Of a stretch of DNA of 20,941 bases, positions 8,315 through 15,872 are shown in pieces. How positions within the stretch are numbered: the first letter of the stretch is position 1; every line of letters starts with the position of its first letter. The DNA is taken from contig JBEGMH010000338.1 of the NCBI GenBank assembly GCA_041183125.1, positions 1 to 20,941 on the forward strand, written 5' to 3'. The notes under the pieces are model-generated. The model ran no database searches and was not told the origin of the DNA. It worked only from the letters and a program-made list of their open reading frames with translations. The translations under genes were made by a program, and so were the position numbers. This DNA is from JADJPL01 sp041183125. Its GTDB lineage: Bacteria; Bacteroidota; Bacteroidia; Chitinophagales; Saprospiraceae.

Positions 8315-9466
8315 ATGAAACAATGGCTTAATCTCGTCTTGGCAGGTATGTTCGGCGGGTTGGTTACGTTCGGAGGGATACGCCTCCTGGAAAAAGGCGG
8401 TGCGGAGAGTGCGCAGGTTTCTTCTCTGGCGCGCCAGGTGAAACTGGTCAACGCAAATGCCGCGGCGATCCCTACGTTCGATTTTTCGGCTGCTGCGGAG
8501 CGGGCAACCCCGGCAGTAGTACACATCAAATCAGAAGTGACTTCGAAGATGAGCACCCAGGGAAGCCCCTTTGGCTCGCCCTTCGAAGAGTTCTTTGGCC
8601 GCAATTTCGGCGGTAGGGGTATTCCTCAGCAAAGTTCCGGCTCCGGGGTAATCTACTCGTCTGATGGCTACATCCTGACCAACAACCATGTGGTGGAATC
8701 GGCCACCAGCCTGGAAGTTACGCTCTCCGACAACCGGAAGTTCAAGGCTAAAGTAGTGGGTACCGATCCCAAAACGGACCTGGCCGTCCTCAAAATAGAG
8801 GGCGATAACCTCACCCCGATGGAAATGGGCAACTCCGACGAAGCCAAGGTAGGGGAATGGGCCCTCGCCGTAGGGAACCCCTTCGACCTGACGTCTACCG
8901 TCACCGCTGGGATCATCAGCGCAAAAGGGCGCAATATCCAACTGCTCGGCGGAGGTACCGCTATCGAGTCCTTCATCCAAACCGACGCGGCCGTGAACCC
9001 GGGCAACAGCGGAGGCGCCCTGGTTGACGCTACGGGTAAGCTCATCGGCATCAATACGGCCATCGCGACCCGTACCGGTGCGTTCTCCGGCTACAGCTTC
9101 GCCATCCCCATCAACCTGGCCAAGCGCATTGCCGACGACATTATCGAATTCGGTTCCTATCAGCGCCCCTTCCTGGGCATCAGCATCAGCGACCTCGACA
9201 GCGACTATGCCGACGAGTTAGGGGTGGACCTGTCGCAGGGCGTCGTAGTCGAAGAGCTGTCCGACGGGGGCTCTGCTCAGTACGCAGGTATCTTACCTAA
9301 AGACGTGATCACAGAGGTAGACAGCCGCTCCGTGAAGTCCGTCGCCGAGCTTCAAGAGGTGGTAGGCCGCGCTAAAGTGGGCGACACCATTGACGTTACC
9401 CTTTATCGCAAAGGGAAGCGCCTGCAAATCCCGGTGCGCCTGCGCAAAAACGGTTCCACTGAATAG
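8315..9466 (+). CDS. HtrA/DegP-family periplasmic serine protease (Do-like, one PDZ domain)
   Basis: 383 residues from ATG 8315. The N terminus MKQWLNLVLAGMFGGLVTFGG is a signal peptide or membrane anchor. The trypsin-like domain holds the triad His125 (TNNHVV), Asp155 (TDLAVLKI) and Ser232 (GNSGGAL). One PDZ domain spans about residues 285-375, with the GILPKDVI segment in its core. The usual Do length of 450-500 residues with two PDZ domains is not reached, so the protein is closer in layout to DegS or single-PDZ HtrA proteins. A glycine- and phenylalanine-rich loop (FGSPFEEFFGRNFGG, about 86-100) corresponds to the regulatory LA-loop region. The family degrades or refolds misfolded envelope proteins. 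The gene is monocistronic: a strong hairpin terminator lies 61 bp after the stop. Confidence 0.95.
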   Translation: MKQWLNLVLAGMFGGLVTFGGIRLLEKGGAESAQVSSLARQVKLVNANAAAIPTFDFSAAAERATPAVVHIKSEVTSKMSTQGSPFGSPFEEFFGRNFGGRGIPQQSSGSGVIYSSDGYILTNNHVVESATSLEVTLSDNRKFKAKVVGTDPKTDLAVLKIEGDNLTPMEMGNSDEAKVGEWALAVGNPFDLTSTVTAGIISAKGRNIQLLGGGTAIESFIQTDAAVNPGNSGGALVDATGKLIGINTAIATRTGAFSGYSFAIPINLAKRIADDIIEFGSYQRPFLGISISDLDSDYADELGVDLSQGVVVEELSDGGSAQYAGILPKDVITEVDSRSVKSVAELQEVVGRAKVGDTIDVTLYRKGKRLQIPVRLRKNGSTE

Positions 9467-9527
9467 ACCGGTCGTAAGGGGAATCAACATTTAGTAAGTT
9501 TGTTTTTCGTTTAATAACGCATGGTTT

Positions 9528-9567
9528 GCCCGAGGCGCTCCCCGAAGTTGCGCCTCGGGCTTTTTTT
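9528..9567 (+). terminator. Intrinsic terminator after htrA
   Basis: GCCCGAGGCGC (9528-9538) and GCGCCTCGGGC (9550-9560) form a perfect 11-bp GC-rich stem around an 11-nt loop. Seven T residues (9561-9567) follow directly. The position 61 bp after the htrA stop and the tail direction assign it to the plus strand. Confidence 0.93.
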
Positions 9568-9752
9568 GTAGATAGCTTTCGGACAATAGTTACAAACGAG
9601 TAGACTTTTTTCCTATTCGAAAAAATAACTTTTTGAAAACTAATATTTTAGGTAAAAAAACACCTCAAAATACCAGCCAAAAACGCGGAACACGGGGCGT
9701 CGTTTCGTCCTTGACCGGTTGGAGCAAGAGCCTTTTCTTTGCCGAAAAAACG

Positions 9753-10457
9753 ATGGCGTACAAATGGCATACCCTGGGGGATGACCTGTTGAACCTCTTC
9801 TGGCCCCGCTTATGTCCGGGCTGTACCGCGCCGGGCTTGGCTTCCGAAGCGTTGATTTGCTTGCAATGCCAGGCCCATCTGCCCTATACCGGCCACCACC
9901 ACCTGCTGGAAAATGCGTTCACACGCCGCTTCTGGGGGCGTTTGCCTATTGAAAGCGGGGCTGCCATGCTCACCTTTAGCAAAGGCGGACGGGTACAGCG
10001 CTTGCTGCACGCGCTGAAATACAGAGGCCGCCAGGACCTGGGCGTTTACCTCGGGCGGATATACGGGAACATGCTCGCCCCGGCGAGTGGGTTTGCGGAT
10101 ATAGCGTGTATCCTGCCCGTTCCCCTGCACCCGCGCCGCCTGCAGGAACGGGGCTACAACCAAAGTGCTTGTATCGCCCAGGGTTTGTCTGAAACGATGG
10201 GCGTGCCCTGGTCTGGGCAGCACCTGCGACGCGTACAACAGACGACGACACAGACGCACAAGTCCAGGGTAGGGCGCTTTGACAATGTAGGGAGCGCTTT
10301 CGCACTGGAAAATCCCCTTGCGCTGGAAGGCAAGAATATTTTGTTGGTGGACGATGTGCTGACCACCGGCGCCACCCTGGAAGCCTGTGGATCGCTGTTG
10401 CTGCAAGTACCAGGCCTGCGGCTTAGCCTGGCGACCCTTGCGATGGCAGCAGATTAA
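9753..10457 (+). CDS. ComF-family phosphoribosyltransferase-like protein
   Basis: 234 residues from ATG 9753. The frame is open upstream to a TTG at 9633, but those 40 residues are low-complexity and lysine/threonine-rich and have no family match. The N-terminal CPGC (21-24) and CLQC (36-39) pairs are the zinc-ribbon-like part. The middle contains ALKYRGRQDLG and VPLHPRRLQERGYNQS, both ComF hallmarks. The C-terminal ILLVDDVLTTGATLEAC (from about 196) is the PRPP-binding loop of type I phosphoribosyltransferases. In naturally transformable bacteria ComF acts in the cytoplasm during DNA uptake. Many non-competent species also carry the family, so its role here is uncertain. The gene converges on pyrH with 36 bp between the stops. 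Confidence 0.92.
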   Translation: MAYKWHTLGDDLLNLFWPRLCPGCTAPGLASEALICLQCQAHLPYTGHHHLLENAFTRRFWGRLPIESGAAMLTFSKGGRVQRLLHALKYRGRQDLGVYLGRIYGNMLAPASGFADIACILPVPLHPRRLQERGYNQSACIAQGLSETMGVPWSGQHLRRVQQTTTQTHKSRVGRFDNVGSAFALENPLALEGKNILLVDDVLTTGATLEACGSLLLQVPGLRLSLATLAMAAD

Positions 10458-10463
10458 ATTTTT

Positions 10464-10480
10464 AGAGGTAGCCTCTCTTT
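10464..10480 (+). terminator. Weak candidate terminator between comF-like gene and pyrH
   Basis: AGAGG (10464-10468) and CCTCT (10472-10476) make a 5-bp stem with a TAG loop. A short pyrimidine run, CTTT, follows at 10477-10480. It sits in the 36-bp gap between convergent genes. The stem is short and the tail weak, so it may be chance. Confidence 0.3.
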
Positions 10481-10493
10481 TCTGAAAGGAGGT

Positions 10494-11210
10494 TTATCCT
10501 TCTACCAGCGTTCCGATGGGTTCGCCGTGGATGATGCGTTTCAGGTTGTCCGGGTTGTTGACGTCAAAGACGATGATGGGGATGTTGTTCTCCTGGCAGA
10601 GCGTGAAAGCGGTCATATCCATGACACTGAGGCCCAAGCTGATGACTTTGGCGAACGTGAGCCGGTCAAAGCGGGTGGCGTGCGGGTCTTTTTCGGGGTC
10701 GGCGGTGTAGATACCATCCACGCGGGTCCCTTTCAGGATGACGTTGGCATTGATTTCATTGGCGCGCAGGGCGGCGGCGGAATCGGTGGTGAAATAGGGG
10801 CTTCCCGTTCCGGAGGAAAAGATGACCACGCGGCGCTTTTCCAGGTGGCGGATGGCCCGACGACGGATGTATGGCTCTGCGATTTGCTTCATCTCTATAG
10901 CAGAGATGAGGCGGGTGTAGATGCCGAGCCCTTCGAGTGCCGACTGCAGTGCCATGCCGTTGATGACCGTGGCCAGCATGCCCATGTAATCCCCCTGAAC
11001 GCGTTCGATGCCGGATTTTTCGGCTTGCAGGCCGCGGAAAATATTCCCGCCACCGATGACGATGGCCACTTCGACTCCCAGGTCGACAATCTCTTTGATT
11101 TGGTTGGCATAGTGGTGGAGCATATCGGCAGAGATGCCGAACCGCTGTTCTCCCATCAGCGATTCTCCGCTGAGTTTCAAAAGGATGCGTTTATATTTCA
11201 CGTTGGGCAT
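10494..11210 (-). CDS. pyrH: UMP kinase
   Basis: 238 residues, close to the usual length. It catalyses ATP-dependent phosphorylation of UMP to UDP, the entry to pyrimidine nucleoside triphosphates, in the cytoplasm. The amino-acid-kinase fold motifs are present: LKLSGESLMG (start of the ATP/phosphate site), GGGNIFRG, the TGSPYFTTDSAAALRA block that holds the UMP site, and VDGIYTADPEKD. The ATG at 11208-11210 gives the usual MPNVKYKRILLKL start. It lies downstream of tsf, as is common in Bacteroidota, but a terminator separates the two and a promoter-like sequence sits just upstream. The usual partner frr (ribosome recycling factor) is not next; the convergent comF-like gene is. Confidence 0.98.
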   Translation of the reverse strand: MPNVKYKRILLKLSGESLMGEQRFGISADMLHHYANQIKEIVDLGVEVAIVIGGGNIFRGLQAEKSGIERVQGDYMGMLATVINGMALQSALEGLGIYTRLISAIEMKQIAEPYIRRRAIRHLEKRRVVIFSSGTGSPYFTTDSAAALRANEINANVILKGTRVDGIYTADPEKDPHATRFDRLTFAKVISLGLSVMDMTAFTLCQENNIPIIVFDVNNPDNLKRIIHGEPIGTLVEG

Positions 11211-11233
11211 ATATGGATATTGGCTTGATTGGA

Positions 11234-11264
11234 TAAAGCTAAAAAATCAGGTTGAGGTTTACAA
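11234..11264 (-). promoter_or_regulatory. Candidate promoter of pyrH
   Basis: On the minus strand TTG (11262-11264) is followed after exactly 20 nt by TAGCTTTA (11234-11241), one mismatch from TAnnTTTG. The -7 element ends 24 bp before the pyrH start, giving a short leader. It lies downstream of the tsf terminator, so pyrH can be transcribed on its own. Confidence 0.5.
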
Positions 11265-11351
11265 GACTTGTTAGGGATGAGCGAAGAGGGAAAAAAGGAG
11301 ATGTTGGCCCTTTTAGGGTCCCTTTGTAACGAGCCTACGTATTAAGAGGGC

Positions 11352-11406
11352 AAAAAAAAGCCCTGTACGGGGCGGAGGGTTGAAGTCCGCTTTGTACAGG
11401 GCTTTT
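11352..11406 (-). terminator. Intrinsic terminator of the rplM-rpsI-rpsB-tsf operon
   Basis: The arms AAAAGCCCTGTAC (11356-11368) and GTACAGGGCTTTT (11394-11406) are perfectly complementary over 13 bp. A small inner stem (GCGGA 11372-11376 with TCCGC 11386-11390) is nested inside. Read on the minus strand the hairpin runs into eight T residues (complement of A 11352-11359). It starts 79 bp after the tsf stop. The plus-strand direction has only four T residues, so it acts chiefly on the minus strand. Confidence 0.9.
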
Positions 11407-11485
11407 GCGATGGGTTGCACGCTCGGGGGGACGGCAGGAAACCGCTGTGTCCTCCGAGGGTTTCTCGAAAGGTACTGACGAGGAA

Positions 11486-12322
11486 TCAACCCAGTTTGAC
11501 ATGCTTGAAGCTGGTTACGGTCAGGTCTTTATGAATGGACTTGAGGTAAGCGGCTACGGTGAGCTTGTTGTCTTTGACGAAATCCTGGTTGAGGAGGGTG
11601 CTGTCCTTGTAGAACTTGTTGAGCTTGCCGAGGGCAATTTTTTCGAGCATTTCCTCGGGTTTGCCTTCGTTACGGGCAATCTCCTTACCGATTTCGATTT
11701 CCTTTTCGATGATGGAGGGATCCACGTCGCCTTTATCCAGGGCAACGGGATGCATGGCCGCCGTTTGCATAGCTACATCGCGCCCGGCATCGTAGTATGC
11801 AGCATCGGCTAAGTTGAGGCCTACCAGCACGGCAGCTTTGTTGCCCATGTGGATATAGGGGCATACCTGTGCGGCTTCGACGTGGGCATACTCAGCTAAC
11901 TCGAGTTTTTCGCCGATGACCCCGATTTGCTCTTTCACTTTGCCGTCAATGGTGAGGCCGTCTTCGAAGGGGAGCTGCAGCAGTTCCTCTCGGGTAGCAG
12001 GGGAATTGGCCAAGGCTATTTCCCCGAATTTGCGGGTGAGGGCTACGAAGTCTTCGTTTTTGGCCACGAAATCCGTTTCGCAGCTCAACTTGACGATGAC
12101 GCCGCGGGTGCGGTCGGGCGATACGATGGCTAGGACAGCTCCTTCGGTCGCTTCGCGGTCTGCGCGTTTGACGGAGAGTTTTTCGCCTTTTTTGCGGAGG
12201 ACTTCGATTGCTTTTTCGAAATCCCCTTCTGATTCGGCGAGGGCCTGTTTGCAATCCATCATACCTGCGCCGGTCATATCGCGCAGTTTTTTGACGTCAG
12301 CAGCGGAAATATTTGCGCTCAT
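11486..12322 (-). CDS. tsf: Elongation factor Ts
   Basis: 278 residues from ATG 12320-12322. This is the guanine-nucleotide exchange factor that regenerates EF-Tu-GTP during elongation. The N-terminal UBA-like region (VKKLRDMTGAGMMDCKQAL) and the TDFVAKN signature in the first core domain (SCETDFVAKNEDF) are intact. The second core subdomain contains HVEAAQ and HMGNKAAVLVG. The C-terminal part is complete, with a KLNKFYKDSTLLNQ segment. It begins 39 bp after rpsB, the near-universal order, and is the last gene before the hairpin terminator. Confidence 0.98.
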   Translation of the reverse strand: MSANISAADVKKLRDMTGAGMMDCKQALAESEGDFEKAIEVLRKKGEKLSVKRADREATEGAVLAIVSPDRTRGVIVKLSCETDFVAKNEDFVALTRKFGEIALANSPATREELLQLPFEDGLTIDGKVKEQIGVIGEKLELAEYAHVEAAQVCPYIHMGNKAAVLVGLNLADAAYYDAGRDVAMQTAAMHPVALDKGDVDPSIIEKEIEIGKEIARNEGKPEEMLEKIALGKLNKFYKDSTLLNQDFVKDNKLTVAAYLKSIHKDLTVTSFKHVKLG

Positions 12323-12361
12323 TATAATTTGGTGGTTGGTGGTAAAAAAAGTCAGTGGCGA

Positions 12362-13084
12362 TTAGCCTGCGGCTTCTTCCTTTTCCGGTTTGATAGACTT
12401 GCGCTCTTCCAGTCCTTCACGGATGGCCTGAACCATATATTCCGTGATGATACGGATGGACTTGGAAGCGTCGTCGTTACCCGGGATGGGGAAATCCACC
12501 CTATTGGGGTCCGCATTGGTATCTACGATGCCGAAGGTGCGGATTCCCAGGCGTTGTGCCTCTGCTACGGCAATATGCTCGTGTTCGATGTCCACGATGA
12601 AAATAGCGGCCGGCAGGCGGGAGAGGGTAGCGATACCCCCGAGCACCTTGTCGAGTTTGTCGCGTTCACGGGTAAGCGTGAGGCGCTCTTTTTTGGTGAC
12701 GCTGGTGAGGGAGCCGTCGCCGAGCATGCGCTCGATATTTTGCATTTTCTTGACGGAGCGGCGCACGGTGTTGAAGTTGGTCATCATCCCACCGAGCCAG
12801 CGCTCGGTGACGAAGGGCATGCCCACGCTTCTAGCGGCGGTGGACACGATGTCGCGGGCCTGCTTTTTGGTGGCCACGAACATGATTTTCTTGCCGGACT
12901 TGGCGAGCTGGCGCATGGCGTTTGCAGCGCGGTCCAAGCACTCGGACGTGCGGTTGAGGTCAATAATGTGGATGCCGCGGTGCTCCATGAAGATATAAGG
13001 AGACATTTTCGGGTTCCACTTTTTCTTGAGGTGGCCGAAGTGCACGCCGGCATCGAGCAGTTCTTTATAAGTTGGTTTGTTCAT
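12362..13084 (-). CDS. rpsB: 30S ribosomal protein S2 (uS2)
   Basis: 240 residues. The start at ATG 13082-13084 (MNKPTYKELLDAGVHFGH) matches the family; a TTG three codons upstream is less likely. The signatures are LLDAGVHFGHLKKKWNPKM near the start and the central GTRTFGIVDTN-like segment, here GIRTFGIVDTNADPN, followed by FPIPGNDDA. uS2 binds late on the back of the small subunit and is needed to recruit S1-like function and mRNA. It lies 42 bp after rpsI and 39 bp before tsf in one transcription unit. The acidic tail (KPEKEEAAG) is unremarkable for Bacteroidota. Confidence 0.98.
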   Translation of the reverse strand: MNKPTYKELLDAGVHFGHLKKKWNPKMSPYIFMEHRGIHIIDLNRTSECLDRAANAMRQLAKSGKKIMFVATKKQARDIVSTAARSVGMPFVTERWLGGMMTNFNTVRRSVKKMQNIERMLGDGSLTSVTKKERLTLTRERDKLDKVLGGIATLSRLPAAIFIVDIEHEHIAVAEAQRLGIRTFGIVDTNADPNRVDFPIPGNDDASKSIRIITEYMVQAIREGLEERKSIKPEKEEAAG

Positions 13085-13126
13085 TTTTTCCAAGTTAAAA
13101 AGATAAGGAAAAAGAGGCGTTGGGCA

Positions 13127-13513
13127 TTAGCGCTTGCTGAACTGGAAGCTCTTGCGCGCCTTGGGTTTGCCGTACTTTTTGCGTTCGACCTCGCGGGCAT
13201 CCCGGGTGAGGAACTTGCGGGACTTGAGGGGCTTGCGGAAGTCTTCGTTCAGTTGAACCAAGGCGCGGGAGATACCCATGCGCACAGCTTCGGCCTGGCC
13301 TTTGAACCCACCGCCCATCACATTGACCTTGATATCGTACAGACTGGCCACTTCTACTGTTTCCAGAGGTGCCGTTACCGCTGTTTGAATGTGGATCTGG
13401 GGGAAATACTCCTTGAGCTCCCGACCGTTGATCTCTATTTTTCCTTCGCCTTTCTTCAGGTAAACGCGGGCCACCGAGGCCTTTCTTCTACCTGTTGCAT
13501 TAATCATATCCAT
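13127..13513 (-). CDS. rpsI: 30S ribosomal protein S9 (uS9)
   Basis: 128 residues from ATG 13511-13513 (MDMINATGRRKASVARVYL); a TTG four codons upstream is rejected on family length. The signature GGGFKGQAEAVRMGISRAL is present. The C terminus ends KARKSFQFSKR, the conserved basic tail whose final Lys-Arg contacts P-site tRNA on the ribosome. The gene follows rplM after 51 bp. The rplM-rpsI pair is conserved across bacteria. Confidence 0.98.
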   Translation of the reverse strand: MDMINATGRRKASVARVYLKKGEGKIEINGRELKEYFPQIHIQTAVTAPLETVEVASLYDIKVNVMGGGFKGQAEAVRMGISRALVQLNEDFRKPLKSRKFLTRDAREVERKKYGKPKARKSFQFSKR

Positions 13514-13564
13514 ACGCGTAAGCAATATTTAGCGTCCGTATTTTTCGAACTTTGAGAGAATGGA

Positions 13565-14008
13565 TTAAAGAGTGAGCGGTTCCGGCTGTTGGGCAGCGTG
13601 CGGGTGCTCCGCGCCCTCATAGACGAAAAGCTTTTTGAACATGGCCCTGCCCAGGCGGTTCTTGGGTAACATGCCTTTTACCCCGCGCTCTACTACCAGT
13701 ATAGGGCGTTTGCCGAGCACTTCTTTCGCCGTGGCGATCTTTTGTCCGCCAGGGTAGCCAGAATACGTCTGGTATTCTTTTTGGAAAAATTTCTGACCCG
13801 TGAAGCGCACTTTTTCGGCATTGACCACTATGACATAGTCCCCTGCGTCGAAATGCGGGGTGTAAGAGGGCTTGTGTTTGCCGCGCAGTACAGAAGCAAT
13901 GCGCGAGCAAAGGCGGCCTACCACCTCGCCTTCTGCATCTATGATGTGCCACTTGCGCTCCACAGTCCCTTTGTTCGCGTGTATCGTCTTGTAACTCCGA
14001 GTATCCAC
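13565..14008 (-). CDS. rplM: 50S ribosomal protein L13 (uL13)
   Basis: 147 residues, beginning with GTG at 14006-14008. No ATG lies in frame before the upstream TAA, and MDTRSYKTIHANKGTVERKW fits the Bacteroidota N terminus, so GTG is the start. Conserved segments are WHIIDAEGEVVGRLCSRIA, LRGKHKPSYTPH, GDYVIVVNAEKV and GMLPKNRLGRAMFKKL. uL13 is an early assembly protein of the large subunit. It is the first gene of the rplM-rpsI-rpsB-tsf operon and has a near-consensus promoter 59 bp upstream. The GTG start may lower initiation, but no regulatory hairpin is obvious in the short leader. Confidence 0.98.
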   Translation of the reverse strand: MDTRSYKTIHANKGTVERKWHIIDAEGEVVGRLCSRIASVLRGKHKPSYTPHFDAGDYVIVVNAEKVRFTGQKFFQKEYQTYSGYPGGQKIATAKEVLGKRPILVVERGVKGMLPKNRLGRAMFKKLFVYEGAEHPHAAQQPEPLTL

Positions 14009-14066
14009 AACAATTGCTGTTTAATGATGAAGAATGTGTATTCGCGTTCTATTTACTAAAGCGGTG

Positions 14067-14098
14067 CAAATGTAGGCGCCTTTTGTACATTGCACAAA
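14067..14098 (-). promoter_or_regulatory. Consensus Bacteroidota promoter of the rplM operon
   Basis: On the minus strand TTTG (14095-14098) and TACATTTG (14067-14074) match the housekeeping sigma consensus TTTG-N20-TAnnTTTG exactly, with a 20-nt spacer. Transcription should begin near 14060 and leave a leader of about 50 nt before rplM. This is the best promoter match I see in the window. Confidence 0.82.
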
Positions 14099-14178
14099 CT
14101 TTTTGAAAAAAAACTTCAATTTTTTTTATCTAATAAATTGAAAAACAGGGAAAATTTTGCCCAACGGTGATCATGGTA

Positions 14179-14212
14179 GCGTTTCTCTACCGTCGATAAG
14201 GTGGAGAAACGC
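14179..14212 (+). repeat. Perfectly spaced hairpin upstream of the Rieske gene
   Basis: GCGTTTCTCTACC (14179-14191) pairs with GGTGGAGAAACGC (14200-14212) over 13 bp with one G-T wobble and an 8-nt loop. It ends 48 bp before the Rieske start codon. The downstream bases on the plus strand are AAAAACC and there is no T-run on the minus strand, so it is not a standard terminator. It may be a 5' leader hairpin or a palindromic operator. Confidence 0.55.
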
Positions 14213-14260
14213 AAAAACCTTTCGCCAGGTGCCGTGTTACATCCAAAAAAACAACGCATT

Positions 14261-14680
14261 ATGAACAGAAGGGTGTTTTTGAAAGAAATGCACAAGCCGG
14301 TTCTATTGACCTGCGCTATTTGTATGGGCGCCTGCACCAAAGAAGACGCCGTTCCCGATCCGGGCACGCCCCCAAGCAACAGCCGCCTCACGGTAGACCT
14401 CGGCGCGGAATTGCTGGCGATAGGGGCATTCGTGACAGGCCCTAATGTAATCGTGGTACGCCTGGCAACAGGAAATGTACCTTCCTCTTTCGTAGCCGTA
14501 CAACGGGCCTGTACCCACCAGGGCACCGATGTCAACTGGAATGCGGGTGCCAAGGAGTTCGTATGCCCCAACCACGGGGCGCGTTTCAACACCAGTGGGG
14601 TGAACGTAGGGGGGCAGTCTACGTCCGCGCTTCCCCGGTACTCCATTTCCGTACAGGGAAATACCCTCACGGTAAGCTGA
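14261..14680 (+). CDS. Small Rieske [2Fe-2S] lipoprotein
   Basis: 139 residues from ATG 14261; an upstream GTG-type extension would cross the hairpin and destroy the signal peptide. The N terminus MNRRVFLKEMHKPVLLTCAICMGAC has two arginines, a hydrophobic stretch and a Cys25 that could be lipidated (MGAC, a loose lipobox). A proline-rich linker follows. The Rieske ligands are Cys84-Thr-His86 (RACTHQGTD) and Cys102-Pro-Asn-His105 (CPNHGARF), with the usual 15-residue spacing. No oxygenase or cytochrome b partner lies nearby, so it is probably a standalone envelope electron carrier. It diverges from the rplM operon. The partner in electron transfer is not visible. Confidence 0.88.
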   Translation: MNRRVFLKEMHKPVLLTCAICMGACTKEDAVPDPGTPPSNSRLTVDLGAELLAIGAFVTGPNVIVVRLATGNVPSSFVAVQRACTHQGTDVNWNAGAKEFVCPNHGARFNTSGVNVGGQSTSALPRYSISVQGNTLTVS

Positions 14681-14806
14681 GAGCCATTCTTTTGGCCCTG
14701 TACCCCCGCGACGCCCTCAAAAAGCCTTCGGGAGGACGGCAAACAGCTCTTTTCCCTCCACTGACCTCTTGAAACAAGTCTTCAACGCAATCCAAGACAC
14801 ATCCTG

Positions 14807-15859
14807 ATGAAAGACGAACTGACCAGGCCCCCCAGTCCAAAAAGCGAAGATCCCGGAGCCGCCCTGCGCAAGAAAGACCATATCAAGATGGCTTTCCTGT
14901 CACAGGTGTCGCAGGGCGACCTGGACGGGCGCTTCTTCTATGAGCCCCTGCTCAGCGGGCATCCCGATAAAGGAAGCTGGCCGGTATTTTCGTTCTTGGG
15001 AAAAACGATGCGCGTGCCCGTGTGGGTGTCCAGCATGACCGGAGGCACCGGGTTGGCACACCGCATCAACCACAACCTGGCCCGTGCTTGCGGGGAATTC
15101 GGAATGGGCATGGGCTTGGGCTCTTGCCGCCAGTTGCTGTACAGCGATGAGTTCCTGAACGACTTTGCCGTGCGCCCCCTCATCGGCCCGGACTACCCCC
15201 TCTTTGCCAATCTGGGCATCGCTCAGGTGGAACAGCTCGTGCAGGGCCGAACATTGGATCTGATAGATAAGCTGATCCAAAAACTGGAAGCTGACGGCCT
15301 CATCGTACACATCAACCCTTTCCAGGAGTGGCTCCAACCGGAAGGGGACCGCTATCACCGCCCACCCCTCGAAACAATAGCTGCCCTACTAGACCATGCG
15401 GCGTATCCGATTATCGTGAAGGAAGTCGGCCAGGGCATGGGTATGGAAAGCCTTCGTGCACTCCTCCAGATGCCCGTGGCCGCCCTCGATTTTGCAGCTG
15501 CCGGGGGAACTAATTTTTCAAAACTAGAACTCCTGCGCAGCAGCCCGCAAAAATCGGAAATCTTTGGCCATCTGGCCCATATCGGCCATACCTTCACCGA
15601 TATGGTGGAAATGGTCAACAGTCTCTGTGCGGAATTAGGGGATACCGTACGCTGTCGGCAAATCATCGTATCCGGTGGGGTAAAACATTTTTTGGATGGG
15701 TATTATGCAATCCAAAAGCTGGGCCTGCCCGCAGTATATGGCCAAGCATCTGCTTTGCTGCAGTACGCCCGCGAAGACTACGATATCCTGCAGGCGTACG
15801 TATCGGCGCAAATAGAAGGCCTGGAACTTGCCAGGGCATTCTTGCGAATCAGGAACTAA
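14807..15859 (+). CDS. fni: Type 2 isopentenyl-diphosphate delta-isomerase (FMN-dependent)
   Basis: 350 residues. It interconverts isopentenyl and dimethylallyl diphosphate using reduced FMN, NAD(P)H and Mg2+ in the cytoplasm, the last step before prenyl-chain synthesis. Type 2 features are RKKDHIKMAF near the N terminus, SSMTGGT (about 75-81), the HINPFQEWLQPEGD block holding the Gln and Glu of the active site, VKEVGQGMG, and DFAAAGGTNF for FMN phosphate binding. The barrel closes with IIVSGGVKHFLDG. ATG 14807 is the start; the N-terminal tail MKDELTRPPSPKSEDPG is poorly conserved. It opens a four-gene operon with HMG-CoA reductase, a GHMP kinase and a flavoprotein reductase. The gene is also called idi2. 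Confidence 0.94.
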   Translation: MKDELTRPPSPKSEDPGAALRKKDHIKMAFLSQVSQGDLDGRFFYEPLLSGHPDKGSWPVFSFLGKTMRVPVWVSSMTGGTGLAHRINHNLARACGEFGMGMGLGSCRQLLYSDEFLNDFAVRPLIGPDYPLFANLGIAQVEQLVQGRTLDLIDKLIQKLEADGLIVHINPFQEWLQPEGDRYHRPPLETIAALLDHAAYPIIVKEVGQGMGMESLRALLQMPVAALDFAAAGGTNFSKLELLRSSPQKSEIFGHLAHIGHTFTDMVEMVNSLCAELGDTVRCRQIIVSGGVKHFLDGYYAIQKLGLPAVYGQASALLQYAREDYDILQAYVSAQIEGLELARAFLRIRN

Positions 15860-15872
15860 TATGAAGTAGGTA

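Noticed and set aside
9633..9752. 40-residue N-terminal extension of the ComF-like protein from a TTG
   Set aside because: It lacks family similarity and starts with a rare codon, while ATG 9753 gives the normal length and start just before the zinc-ribbon cysteines.
12329..13555. 408-codon plus-strand open frame opposite rpsB and rpsI
   Set aside because: It is antisense to two certain ribosomal genes, has no family motifs and is the expected mirror of GC-rich codon usage.
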